This document shows positions 53,105 through 64,000 of a stretch of 64,000 bases of DNA, piece after piece. Location of the stretch: assembly GCA_030549495.1 (NCBI GenBank), contig JAUIRK010000902.1:251001-315000 (forward strand), given 5' to 3'. The DNA comes from Nectonema munidae. Its lineage: Eukaryota; Nematomorpha; Nectonematoida; Nectonematidae. The translations under genes and the position numbers were made by a program. The notes below the pieces were generated by a model, which was not told the DNA's origin, made no database searches, and worked only from the letters and a program-made list of their open reading frames with translations. How positions within the stretch are numbered: position 1 is the stretch's first letter; the number at the start of each line of letters is the position of its first letter.

Positions 53105-53506
53105 TGCCAATGAATTATACTAATTCGTAAAAACATCTGGTACTGCTTTTTTTAAATAGGAAAGAAATCCCTTGTTTTCCTGTTAATGCAGGAGCACCAT
53201 CTGTAGCACAAGCAATGATGCTTTTCTTTGGTATATCGTTTTCTTTGAAGAATTGCTCAACTGCCGTAAAAATATACGCATCTCGAGTATCTGTTTCCAA
53301 CTCCTAACCCTAACAGTAATTCTTGCATTACTTCATCATCTTTAATATTTTAACGAGCATAACCCAAGCACGGTGTTTCATTGCCTGGTTGCATAGATTT
53401 ATCCAGTTGCCTGCAAAATCTTTGCTTTTTCAGAAGTCACACAAACTTTTTTCAATATTTTCGGCCATCTCGTCAATTCTTCTTCGAACAGTATAATCAC
53501 TTAGAG
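53105..53506 (-). pseudogene. hAT (ZBED5-like) fragment, target of a second hAT
   Basis: On the minus strand: LSDYTVRRRIDEMAENIEKS at 53505-53440 (the SNDTVSRRI.DM..DIE.Q block of ZBED5-like hATs), then ELETDTRDAYIFTAVEQFF, KKSIIACATDGAPALTGKQG and ISFLFKK. It ends abruptly at 53506 where another hAT starts, so its 5' part was displaced or lost. It is a different subfamily from the neighbouring copy. Confidence 0.75.
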
Positions 53507-55790
53507 CAGGGTTTCCCAACCTTTTTGTTGCTGTGTACCACTTATGGACTTATTCTGTAGGTATAAGTACCACCTAACTTTAACGAGTAGTTTTTGACCA
53601 TAAAAGAAGTAAAGGTTAACAGACACAATAACATACAAATATAACACAAGTAAACGAATCCGCAATTAAAAAATATACAAAACTTAACTTAATTTATTTG
53701 CACATGTGCCTAACCATAACAAGCAAAATATTTAACTTATCGACCAATAAGTACTCACTCGTAAGCCAATGCGATGGCTGGAGTTGCTTTTCTTCTACTA
53801 GTTTTGCAAGCCGTGGGGATATTATGCTCACACAACATCGGAAATTGTGTTCTGGGTTTACAAAACGATTTCTTGTCTTCGACTTGATTGTAAGAAAGGT
53901 AGAAAACTCTTGTTCGCATTCCCATGTCGTTGGAAATATGAGAAGCTGAGGAATTGCTTTTCACTAGTGGCGGATAGGAGGGACTTACATTTAACCAGAA
54001 ATTGGCCAATTTATGTTTTTCACCTTCGTCGCACTGCAAATCGAGGAGTTCTTAGTGAATGGATTCCGAGTGTAAGTGCAAGTTTGTGCATCACGATCAT
54101 TGAAGTACTGCCTGATTTCATCTTTCAACAGAAGATCTTTTGTGATCTCTTGACCAAATGCAATACTAGTCTCCCCTTCTCCAAGTGACGCCACATTCTC
54201 ACAGATTCCAAACGGTCTGTTCTCAATCCACAAATCGAGCTTTCGAGTAAATGCAGTCAATTTGATTGAGAAAACAATGATGTTATTTCAGCGCCCTGAG
54301 AACAATTGAAATGATACATGACTCCAAAAATATCTGACAGATAGGCAAGGTAAAGAATGAAGTTTCGATCTTCAGAACTTCCTGATCTTTTGTTTGGAAA
54401 AACTGAAGCAACTCCTTTCTCAGCACAAAAAGGAGCATAGTGGTATTCCCTCGAGACAGACACCTCACTTCCGTATGAAAATCAATGACGTGTATTCTGA
54501 TCCGATATCCTTACAGGTGACCTTGAAGAGACGACTATTTAGGGCAGATGTCATAATGTAGTTTACCATCTTAACCACCAGTTTCAAGGTTGTCTTCATA
54601 TCAGGAGGTAGAACTTTAGCAGAGAGAGCAAATCGGTGTATGAAGCAGTGACAGATGGAGATACTCTTTACACCCGAGCTTGGAAACCAGATTTTCTCCC
54701 AAACATAACAGGAGCGCCTTCAGTTGTGCAACCTACTAGCTTGGTCCATTGGAGACCATTTTCTTTCAAAAAGTTTTCATAAGCTCGAACAAGTCTTCCC
54801 CTTTTGTTGTAGTTGTCATTTCATTGGTCAAGAGTAATTCACTTCGAATTGCATCCTTACTAGCATAACGCACATATACCAGAAGCTGTCGCAGTTTGGC
54901 ACGTCCGTTGATTCGTGCAGTTGTATTGCAAATCCATATTTTGAGCCCTGTACTTCCGTAATGACTGGTTCATTAATAACAGTAGACATTTCTGCAATAC
55001 ACCTCTGTATCGTTTTATTTGACACTGCTTCATCAACGATGCCATGCTTCACCATTTGTTGCGGAGGCTTTTATTTCTTCGCCAAAAAGTGCAATTTCAC
55101 AGGAGGCTGCCACAATACCAACCGACTGCTGATATTACTTCCCCGTTTTGTCTAGTCGTTTTTCTCAAGTTGCTTAAAATAATTAGGATCGCGATCTTTC
55201 TAGTCTGGATGATTAGTTTGGAGATGGCGTTGTAAAAGGCTTCATTGATGCATTTGATAATGTCTTCATACACACCCTGGCACAGACTCAAAGGCAATGC
55301 TGGTGAATATCTTTTCATTTCTTTAGTTTTACCTTCTAGAGTTGGAAATGACCATAATCTCAAAGGCGATGCTGATGAATATACACCCCAACTAATCTAG
55401 TTTCAGCTAGAAAAGCACTTTTGACTGTCTTGAAGTTCATCGAGTGCAACCCACAGTTACATCCTCGTCACTACCATAACACAGGCTTTTTGTGTTTGTT
55501 TAGTCATAAGGGAGACGATAGATTTTCTTTGCCTTAATTTATCACATAAAGTATGAAAGTACGATAGATCTTGATTCATTTTATCAGGACGCATTTTTTA
55601 AGGTGTTCAGCGAGTATTGATGGCTTCATAGCCTCGTTAGAGAGTTCTTTCTCACAAATAAGACATATTGGCTTTTGATCATTATAAGGAGCAGTAATAA
55701 AGCCAAATTCCAAATATTCACCAGAATACTGTCTCCACGTTTTCTTTTATGGGTTTTGAGACATAATGACGATAAAAAATGCTCTGAAAA
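53507..55790 (-). pseudogene. ZBED5-like hAT transposon, copy 2 (uninterrupted by the LINE)
   Basis: The 3' terminus at 53507 reads CAGGGTTTCCCAACCTTTTT, a classic hAT end. Reading the minus strand from about 55770: a BED finger (WRQYSGEYLEFGFITAPYND, KPICLICEKELSNEAMKPSI, LAEHLKK), a region near 55240-55150, the GSKYGFAIQLHESTDVPNCD block (about 54900), a TDGAP-like region near 54700, and the C-terminal half RKLDLWIENRPFGICENVAS to KATPAIALAYE (54260-53755). It is nearly identical to copy 1 at 15534-19053 and carries the LINE target once. About eight stops or frame changes. The 5' inverted end was not found. Confidence 0.85.
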
Positions 55791-55961
55791 GAATATAGGA
55801 TGAACTTACAGTTAACTTTGGCAAGACTAAGAAAGTAATAATAACTAAGGCAGACCAAAATGCAAATAAAATTAATTAATCTGAGATAAATTTTTTTAAT
55901 TAAAACAGAATAATAAATTTTTAAATAATAATTGATAAAAAGTGTTTAAAATGTATTCAAA

Positions 55962-56603
55962 AATGTTTGCACTTGATGAGACAAATTATAGAAGATGGCT
56001 ACCAGTTCATATCCGCGATATGCAAGAGTTGCATTTCAAACACACTGGTGTGTATAAAAAGGTTATCAATGGTTTTTTATAGTCCATAAAACACAAAAAA
56101 GATTTTCTGAAATGGCACTTGATCAGGCTCACGAAAAATTGTCTTGAGTGATAAATTCTTCTTTTGTGTTTATTTAATCAAAAAATCAATCTTTTGATGC
56201 TGTTTGGATAAAAAATTTTAAGAAATAGATTCACTGGGCATATTTTTGAAAGTATCTGTAATGTGTTGTATACATAAAATATGTCTTCATCCTCTTGAGG
56301 ATGATATGGAGACATCTGAGATTTGGCCTATCTCTCGAGTAATGCTGATCCTCCAGCGTTTTAACGCGCATGGAACTATCTGCAAGTCCAAATGCACCTC
56401 CTTCGCCTTTTACCAATGCATTCCCTGGCTCGTGAGCCTGATCAAGTGCCATTTCAGAAAATCTTTTTTGTGTTTTATGGACTATAAAAAAAACCATTGA
56501 TAACCTTTTTATACACACCAGTGTGTTCGAATTGCAACTCTTGCATATCGCGGATATGAACTGGTAGCCATCTTCGATAATTTGTCTCATCAAGTGCAAA
56601 CAT
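55962..56603 (-). repeat. Inverted duplication, arms of about 173 bp
   Basis: The arm 55962-56134 is the reverse complement of 56430-56603 with only a few differences over about 173 bases. The spacer of about 295 bases carries the continuation of the gene fragment described next. The left arm is the duplicate: it stops abruptly at both sides of the shared segment. Confidence 0.88.
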
Positions 56604-56700
56604 CCAAGGCATTATCTTTGTCAGAGAGTCGACATACAAGATGAAATCTGCTTTTCGTAATGCTTTAATCAATTGCAAGTAATGTAGCTGAACCATTAGT
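56231..56700 (-). pseudogene. Uncharacterised mobile gene family fragment (FALDETNYRRW type)
   Basis: Minus-strand frames read YVDSLTKIMPWMFALDETNY then RRWLPVHIRDMQELQFEHTG (56640-56520) and KTQKRFSEMALDQAHEPGNA then LVKGEGGAFGLADSSMRVKT (56480-56390). I recall the same block order (W.FALD..NYARW..VH..DM, F...ALDQAHEQ.N...K..GG..G.) from numerous unnamed proteins of cnidarians, molluscs and arthropods. There are few breaks in this short piece. Function unknown; it is very likely mobile-element derived. Confidence 0.6.
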
Positions 56701-56706
56701 CTTCAC

Positions 56707-58560
56707 CAGTGTTTCCCAACCTAGGGGTAAATTACTCCAGTTGTGTAATGATTCAATATTTTTGGATAATTGATTTTTGTGATAGAACAGGGTGCTATAT
56801 ATAGAAAGATAAACATATCAAAAGCTTTTTTGAAATCAGTCTTCGACAATTATAATAAATTATTTAAATGAATTGTTTGTCCATTAATTTTGTTTCAATT
56901 GTTTCATAGTAACTTATCAACTATACTATTAACTTCATTCTCTGGTAAGTGAGATTTAAACTGAAGAAACTGGTGAGAATGACAAAAGGTCTCTTTCGTT
57001 ATTTAGATATATATAATAATTATTATTGCTATTATTGGAGAGTCTTTTTTTATCTATATTGTATTTGCTTGAAGTTTGATGAAAACATGGATGTTTCATC
57101 GTGTGCCACTTTGGTTGGGTTCATTAGATAAGTTCATGGAGGTAGTATCACGGAAAAAATATGTCTATCTGGTGAATTACTGACATCTACAAAAGATAAG
57201 GATTATCTTCAAACATTGGATGGGCTCCTGAGAAAGGCAGGTCGGGACCAAGTTATCCCAGCTATCAGTTGATGCCGCCTCAGGCATGATGAGCCAGTGC
57301 CAATGATTTCATGCCTTATTGAAAGATAAAAACGAAGAGATCGGGGTTGTGCACTGTTTCTTTCATCGTTATACCGTGGCTTCACGCAGAATTCCGGACT
57401 CAATCAAGATTTTTTTGTGTCACATGATCAAGATGGTAAAACTCGTCAAATAAAATTCTTTGAACAGTGGCATATTCAAAGAGCAGGGTGAAGATATGGG
57501 AGCTCATTATGAAAATTTACTTAACCATACAGAAGTTCGCTGGCTGCCATGTAAGAAAATCCTTTTTTATGTTCCTGAACTACGTGAATTACTTCTTGTA
57601 TTTGTACAAGACAAAGGATCATAGCTCATAAATATGTTTGGCTATGGTTCACAGGTGTGTGCTTCCTATCTGACATTTTTGGATAGATAAATACATCGAA
57701 CTTAAAACTTCAAGGAAGACAGAATAAGTCACTAGAACTTCGGGTAAAGATCGCTTCCTTTTGTGTGAAACCGCACTTATGGATCACGTGTGCTAGAATG
57801 GGAGTTTTGCACAATTTCCTACTTTTGATAACATTCTTGATACTCTGAATTCTAAAGATATTACCGCATGAAAACAGACATTAGAGATGACGTGACTAAC
57901 CTCCTAGAAGGTATGTTAAAGTACTTTCAAGATTTTAATGGTTCCAATAGTGATTGAATAAGAAATACTTTTGTTGTGAGTGAAGATATCATTCCTGATG
58001 ATGCCTAACAAAAGAAGATTCTTCTCAAATTTTCAATTCTTCTCAAATTTTCACCAGTCAAGATTTGAGAATGAAGAGCAAGAAGCGTAGAGAATCAAGA
58101 TTCAATCCGATTCCCGATTTGCCTATTTAGTGACCAACCTAGTAGAGGAAAAATGCAGCAACTGGCTATATGACCTGTGCAGTTCATCATGTAACTGCAA
58201 AAAAAAACATCTGATATTGCCGGGTATATCTTCAATGTGGTAATTGATCATTTCGAAATTGCATTTGGGGCAATCACTTCGAAAAGGTAGGAAAGCACTT
58301 CGAGAAATATTCCTCACCAGTATAGGAAGTGTAGACACATTTCTGATATCTAATCTCTCCACTCTGTAAAAGACAGAAGAACGACTCTGTCCTTTGCTTT
58401 TGTAATGTACGTTGCTTTTGCTCTCTGTTGAAGAACGTAGAGAGAAACAGCAGTTATTTGATGAGTTCTTGTTCTTGTGTTATGCTAGGCTGAGATAAAA
58501 GAGTCAATAGCATCAAAAGTTGCACCATCAGCGTTTGCCATTAACCAATTCTACCGCAGA
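56707..58560 (+). pseudogene. Decayed hAT (ZBED5-like), plus strand
   Basis: The left end CAGTGTTTCCCAACCTAGGG at 56707 is a hAT terminus. Coding traces on +: MDVSSCATLVGFIR (57087), HGGSITEKICLSGELL (57136), RQVIPAIS with DASGMMSQCQ (57245-57300), HALLKDKNEEIGVVHCFFHR (57310), YENLLNHTEVRWLPCKKIL (57508-57560), and a weak C-terminal part to about 58560. The order fits ZBED5-like transposases (ACTDGAPSM, HC..HR, H..VRWL). Many stops; the right end is not located. Confidence 0.7.
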
Positions 58561-58985
58561 GCGGAAGACATTTATTCAATGAAAAATCAAAAATAAAGCA
58601 ATGATTAATAATTCCAACTTTTCTATCGAACACATTCCAAATCTTTGGATAAAAACATTTCAACCCGATTTTTTCAAAATAATGATAAAAATCTTCTAAT
58701 AAAAAATATCGTTTGTCATAATTTTAATTCTTTTATAAACAACTTCAGCCTAAATACATATATTTGTGATATTCAATAGAAATGCATACTTAAAATCATG
58801 CATTTTTACTTGATCCAAAGGAAGAAAAGCAAGAGATAAAATTAGCCTGATAGTAAAACGAAAAGTTTCATTTTTGCAATATTTGGACTTGAATCCAAAA
58901 TTTACCACATTTTTATATATTGCTAATGTATAGTGAAAAAACAACATTCACTAGTAGGAAAAACCCATTTGAAAGATAAAATTAA
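58561..58985. other. Spacer, nothing recognised
   Basis: AT-rich, no coding or repeat signal. Confidence 0.4.
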
Positions 58986-58997
58986 AAAGACCTAACC

Positions 58998-59311
58998 CTA
59001 AGAGGTTGGAGATGAATCATCGAAGTACACTGTCAAGCTTTATCGCAGAAAACACAATGGAATTTTTTGATATTTTAAAATTATCATCAAATTTTTTGAA
59101 AAAAGAGCCCAGACACATGGGAAAGCTATATATGGGATATCTTAAAGTTGTTAATGATGCTGCAGAACGTGGAATAGCTCTTATTAAGAATTTTAACAGC
59201 ATTTTGACTGATCAAGAAGAACAAAAACAGTATTTAATTCAAGTTGTAGAAAATCATAGGAAGAACTTTCCTTGTGTTATCAAAGAATCTTACTTTACTA
59301 ATGGTATTTAA
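58998..59311 (+). pseudogene. One 28-bp unit joined to an uncharacterised mobile-gene C-terminus
   Basis: At 58998 a single GAGGTTGGAGATGAATCATC unit leads into an open frame (59006-59311). After the unit it reads LSSFIAENTMEFFDILKLSS, GKLYMGYLKVVNDAAERGIA, LIKNFNSILTDQEEQKQYLI, QVVENHRKNFP. The VVND.AERG.AL...N....DEEQKQ..LQVV..HR signature is one I recall from the C-terminus of many unnamed arthropod and cnidarian proteins, probably of mobile elements. The N-terminal part is missing; the minisatellite unit marks the truncation point. Confidence 0.55.
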
Positions 59312-59589
59312 CAAATATTTTGTGTTTTAATTAATATTTTCAAGTTCAACTTATTTCTTATAAAATAAAATTGTGTTAAAGAGAACTAAACTTATTTTTA
59401 TTGAATATACATAATTTTTTGTTTATTTTTACAGTATTTTTACATGTTAAATATTCCGAAGCTATGCCCATTGCGCAACCTCTCAACATTAATTTTCCAG
59501 GCCAATTTTTTTTAATTCTATTTATTATACTAAATGAAAAAAATTGAGGGGTAAGAATTGATAATTTACAAAAATTAAAAATAATTGGC
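59312..59589. other. Spacer, nothing recognised
   Basis: AT-rich sequence downstream of the fragment at 58998-59311, before the minisatellite module. Confidence 0.4.
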
Positions 59590-59769
59590 ACCCTAGTATA
59601 CAGGTTGGAGATGAATCATTGTAGAATACAGTTTGGAGATGAATCATCGTAGAATACAGGTTGGAGATGAATCATCGTAGTATACAGGTTGGAGATGAAT
59701 CATCGTAATATACAGGTTGGAGATAACACTCAAGTTGTCTACCCGCCTTCAACCGTACAGGTTATGAGA
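59590..59769 (+). repeat. 28-bp minisatellite module, about 5 units
   Basis: Five GGTTGGAGATGAATCATCGT units (one as GTTTGGAG) are followed by the closing segment GGTTGGAGATAACACTCAAG, TTGTCTACCCGCCTTCAACC, GTACAGGTTATGAGA. The long repeat copy C starts directly after it. Confidence 0.85.
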
Positions 59770-62185
59770 TCAGAGGTCTGGCAAGACCTCCGGGGAGACA
59801 ACTCGCCAAACTTGCCAGCCTTATTATATATTTAAATGTGTAAATCGTAAAATGCTTAAAAAATATACTTAAAATAAAAATTTTCAAAAAATATTTTACA
59901 TACATATTGAAAGCCACATTTCAAAAATTCTACCTAAAAGTTCAAAAAATTTAACTTTGAAATTGCAGTTTTATTTCATAAAAACTATATGATTGGTTGA
60001 AATGTTTATGTAATATATAATAATAATAATACTACTACTACTACTACTACTACTACTACCAATACTACTTTTTGAAAATTTTTACTTGTTTGATTTGAAG
60101 AAAGAATTAAACTGTTTTTCAATATTTCTTTTTCATGATATATATATCATTAGAAAGCTTATCGTTTGCTACATACTCTAGAATAATTTATTTTTGCAAA
60201 AGTTTTAAAAAATTTTAATAAATGGACATTACTTCAAAAAATTTTGTCTAAATTTTTGAAAAAATTACGGACCACCTTTTTGTTTAAGCATAATGTGTCT
60301 TTTTAAAAAAAAAAATTAAATGAAAATGGTGTAATTGGAAAGGTATACTCTTTGTGGTTAACATAGGCTAGGTTATACAAATAAATATATTTTTATTTTT
60401 CCAAAATCTGCTTTTATGTGAGGTCAGCAACTTTTATCTAGTTTCAAAAAATACCAATAATAATTAACGTGATGAGTTTATATATTATTTTTTCAATATT
60501 TTATATTCACAAAGGTAGAATATGGTTTTTTACATTTTAAAATGTCATAGTTAAAGAAAACTGTTGAAAATTAATATTTATTTTTTACTTTTTAAGGGTC
60601 AGTATTATAGGTCAGTATAATGTTTTTCTAATAAATTTAAAATTATTTTTCAAGTGAAAAATGTCGATCGAGAGTTTTGTTGGATAATCGTAGTCTACTT
60701 TTATTTAGTTTAGATACAACCTTTCTGATTTTTAACAAAGGGCATTCGTTATATTTATACCGACAGTGTGCGAAAATAAATTACATTATTGATTCTAACA
60801 CGCTTGTTATTGATTTTAGCGCATAACTAACTATGCGAAGAAAGATTAACACATGTTGCATTACGCGTTTGTGAGCGCAATGAATTCTTATATCGCATAC
60901 GCTTCACCACATCTTTAGCACGCGTGTGTGGTTTATTTTATCGGGCTAGTGTACGCTTAGTTTATTTGTAGTGTTCCTAGCTTAAATCTTAGTCAAATAT
61001 TAAAACGCTTATAACTTTTGCATTTCTCAACAAAATGTATCATGCGATATACCAAATTAAAGCATTTTTTATGGGCTTTAAGAATACATTACTTATATCA
61101 TAAGTACTTGAGAAATACCATTTTTTTATTATTATATTCCATGGGCTTCATTACCATTAATTAGCAGATGAGGGATGCATATTTTTATATTTGGAAATTT
61201 TAAACTAAAGCTTGTTAAATTTTTACAAATTTTCACCTTTAATTTGTAACAATTTCCAAGACAATTATAAAACCACTCTACTATTAGAACCTAAATTTAT
61301 TTGTAGATTTTTATAAAATCGTTTTAGTTTTCTGTTTTTTTATAAATTAGTCTTCGTTTTTATATTGCTTATAACTTTTGGATTATTCGCCAAAATTTTA
61401 ATTTAGTTCATAATGTATACGATTAAAAATAGTTGCCAAAATTTTATTTTATTTTTAAAGATAAATATTATTTTTATTATTGTTTAGTGCATAAAAATTT
61501 TTATGCCACAAAAAATATTTTGGATTAGGCTTATTGATGTATTCACTGAAGAAAAAAATATCAAAATATGTGTTTTAATAAATTTTTCTCAATAAGTAAC
61601 CTCATGAATTTATATTCTTTTTTTTCATTATAAACTACTTCCTTACAATACCTTAAATTAATTTGTAGATTTTTATATTATTACATTTTGACAAATGTTC
61701 ACCTTTAATTTGTAACAATTTCCAAGACAATTATAAAACCACTCTACTATCAGAACTAAAATTTATTTTTAGATTTTTAGAAAATCCTTTTAGTTTTCGG
61801 TTTTTTATCAATTAACCTTCGTTTTTTACTTATAACTTTTGAATTAGTTCTCCAAAATTTAAGTGCAGGTTTGATTTACACTTTGATTCCTCGAAAAAAA
61901 TATGTTTTGGATTGCGCTTTGAAAGTTCACTGAAAATAAATGAGAAGAGAAAGTTTCTTTTACCAAATTTTTATCAATAATTGACCTCATAAATTTATAT
62001 TCTTTTTTTCCATTATAAACCACTATCCTACATAAACCTAAATTTATTTGTATATTTTTACAAAATAATTTTAATTTTCGATTCTTACTAGCGCCCAACA
62101 CAAATATAGAAGAAATATTTTTCTGTATGAAGTGTTATGCAATTATTCTTTATTATGTAATGAATATTCTCATAACCTGAACGGT
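59770..62185 (-). mobile_element. Long hairpin-ended non-coding repeat, copy C (inverted)
   Basis: On the minus strand it runs from the CAACCGTTCAGGTTATGAGA segment at about 62185 to GAGGTCTTGCCAGACCTCTG and A at 59770, followed by T. One core block (complement of ACCACACACGCGTGCTAAAG at about 60930). Both outer flanks carry AACCGT(A/T)CAGGTTATGAGA in inverted orientation, so this copy looks bounded by the closing segment of the minisatellite module on both sides. Confidence 0.65.
60017..60062 (+). repeat. (ATA)n(CTA)n microsatellite
   Basis: About five ATA triplets followed by about ten ACT triplets, at the place where copy A has a pure ATT array. Confidence 0.9.
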
Positions 62186-62189
62186 TGAA

Positions 62190-62690
62190 AGTGGATATAC
62201 AACTTAATTTTTATCTACAATCTTTACTAAGATGGTTTCTATTCCATAAAAAGATTTTTGGAAATTTTGTTAAAATGACAAAATTTTCAACTTTGACCGC
62301 AAAAAAATATATAAGTCATTCAATTCATTTCAAACAAATTACATATTTGGAATCAGCATACCCAACCCTATAAGAAAAGGTTTTTAAATTTTAATTTTCG
62401 ATTTTTCAGTCCTTTCAAACGGTCTCAAAATTATGACCTCACATATATTCAACAAATATACAAGTATTATACATTTTTAGATTTTTCTTATCATTCTGAA
62501 TACCAATATTAAGATTATTTTACCATAAATATTTGGCTCATAATTTTTTTATATATTTGTCTTGCACTCTTTCATGCCGACAGGTCAGTAATGCATAGTT
62601 CCTTCATGTGCCGAAGCAAAAATATTTCGTTTTATCTAATGAAAGTGATATATCAAAGTTTACACATTACTAATAAACGAAATTTGGGTA
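62190..62690. other. AT-rich spacer with a dispersed repeat
   Basis: Positions 62300-62370 are the reverse complement of the repeat at 640-715. No gene was recognised in the rest. Confidence 0.5.
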
Positions 62691-62759
62691 CAATAAAAAT
62701 TTTTTTTTTTCGTTTTTAAAAAGAATGTACCATATATGGGACGTTCGTACACCCCAAAA

Positions 62760-64000
62760 AAATTTTATTAAAACATTTTTTTAAATTTTAGTATGGTAAG
62801 CGATAAAGCATTTCACATGAACTCCAACATTGCATTTGATGCATTTTGTGGGAGTTTTGGAATGACAATGTCGACATTTCAATCTTTTATTGTCTTCAAT
62901 TGGAGTGACTAAGTGTCCACTTTTGTAGAATCTTGTGATGTCTGCAGGATTTGGACTTGCCAGAGCCATGGATGATTGAGGATAAACTCCATAGGTTTTT
63001 AATAAACTTTGGGCCACCATTCTGCGATAAAAAAGTTGATCTTTTTTTCAGGGTTCGGGGTCAACCTGTACACAAGCCAAGCTTGCATGATCAATGTATC
63101 AAAAAGATGCATTACAATTGGCATATACAATTTTTTCCCCCTTAAACAACTTTTATAAATCATGAGATTTTGGTCCATTCTGTCTACATGCTCCATCTCT
63201 CGATTATAAACATTTAAAAGCTTTGGCTGATTTATTTTTATCCTACTTTTTAATGTACGCGAGTATCGTGAAATTTTACTTTGTGGCTCTACCCCATACT
63301 TGTGTAGATCCACAGATCACAACCACCACTCACAAATGTTAAAAGAAGAGGAATTGTATGCCGTAAAACTCCCTCTAGGTTATTTCTTAAAAAATTTTTC
63401 ATTTTTTTTAGAAAAATTGAGCAGCCTGTTTTTTTATGGTAGCCGTCATGTTCTGTTTTTTTCTTTAATCATTTGAAACAAGTCCAAGGTTGAAAAATAA
63501 TTATCCATGACATAATGGTATGAGTTGATGATCTTCTTGTTGTTTTTCTCAACAAAGTTGAGTACTACAGATTCCCCTAAAGTTAACCCTGTACTTCTTT
63601 TTTTCCCTTGATAAAGATCAAAGTTCACTAAATACCCAGATTGGATGCAATCTGACCATTGCTTATACTCAAACCTTTGAGGCTTTCCTTTGATGAACTG
63701 TTTCAGATGTTGACGACCATAATACGATATCATCGTTTCATCTATAGCATGAAACTCTGCTACAGGAGCATTTGAAGAAAAAATTTGGTTTAGTTTGTCA
63801 ACAAGAGGCCGTATTTTGGTGAACTTATCACTTGAGTCAAGTTGATTGTTGTCTGAAAAATGTAGGTACTTTTTATTTCATCAAACCTATCTCCCCTCAT
63901 TGCCAACGATACAATTTTCACATCACAATCCTCACTCTTGTTCCAATACATGCGATATTTAGGTAATTTATGGTAGCCCATTAGAGTGAAAATACCAAAA
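62760..64000 (-). pseudogene. piggyBac transposase, C-terminal two thirds, runs off the window
   Basis: Minus-strand reading from the right edge: GYHKLPKYRMYWNKSEDCDV, MISYYGRQHLKQFIKGKPQR (63733), SGYLVNFDLYQGKKRSTGLT, LGESVVLNFVEKNNKKIINS, YHYVMDNYFSTLDLFQMIKE (the DNYF catalytic block, intact), then after one break VDLHKYGVEPQSKISRYSRT, VYNREMEHVDRMDQNLMIYK (the MGGVD..DQ-like block), MPIVMHLFDTLIMQAWLVYR, and after another break RLKCRHCHSKTPTKCIKCNV then GVHVKCFIAYH (zinc tail, 62880-62790). About four interruptions over 1.2 kb. The subfamily (PGBD2/3-like, with GVHV.CF tail) differs from the other copies here. Confidence 0.88.

Noticed and set aside
1-64000. LTR retroelements or other virus-derived copies
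   Set aside because: The only reverse transcriptase found is the non-LTR LINE at 16.4-18.2 kb. No paired LTRs, protease, integrase, capsid or envelope motifs were seen.

Overview
The window is AT-rich, intron-bearing animal DNA dominated by degraded DNA transposons. Its one clear host gene is an RBBP6 orthologue (Drosophila snama). Tiny introns (49-59 bp) next to TE-filled introns of 2-10 kb, low GC, and many piggyBac, hAT and uncharacterised arthropod/cnidarian-type mobile genes suggest an arthropod, perhaps a copepod crustacean. The organism cannot be fixed from sequence alone.

Layout. 1-9.4 kb: gene-poor flank with a piggyBac relic, a 52-bp-arm foldback, and a compound repeat (a 142-160 bp tandem unit, a 28-bp minisatellite module, then a long AT-rich non-coding element ending in a hairpin and CTGA|T). 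9.47-41.44 kb: RBBP6 on the + strand, for which I place 15 phase-consistent coding exons: DWNN domain, CCHC zinc knuckle, RING/U-box-like finger, low-complexity linker, Arg/Ser-rich region. Its introns hold several piggyBac copies, hAT copies (one with a nested LINE, one nested in a minisatellite), a hAT-type MITE, tRNA-like SINEs and a MULE-like inverted repeat. 41.4-64 kb: no host gene recognised. This part holds two degraded copies of an uncharacterised zinc-finger family, a well-preserved hAT of 3.27 kb, two more copies of the long hairpin-ended repeat in opposite orientations, a second copy of the ZBED5-like hAT seen in the RBBP6 intron, fragments of two other uncharacterised mobile gene families, and a piggyBac running off the right edge.

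How it fits together. Several insertions can be dated relative to one another because an uninterrupted paralogue lies in the same window. The LINE at 16.4-18.2 kb sits in a hAT whose empty site is at 54.3 kb, with a 16-bp target duplication. The hAT at 45.1-48.4 kb interrupts a repeat whose intact form is at 3.8 kb. The hAT at 23.9-25.0 kb interrupts a minisatellite and has a perfect 8-bp duplication. The RBBP6 reading frame stays open across all 15 exons despite this load, so the gene looks functional. Its 3' end (after residue about 828) was not found.
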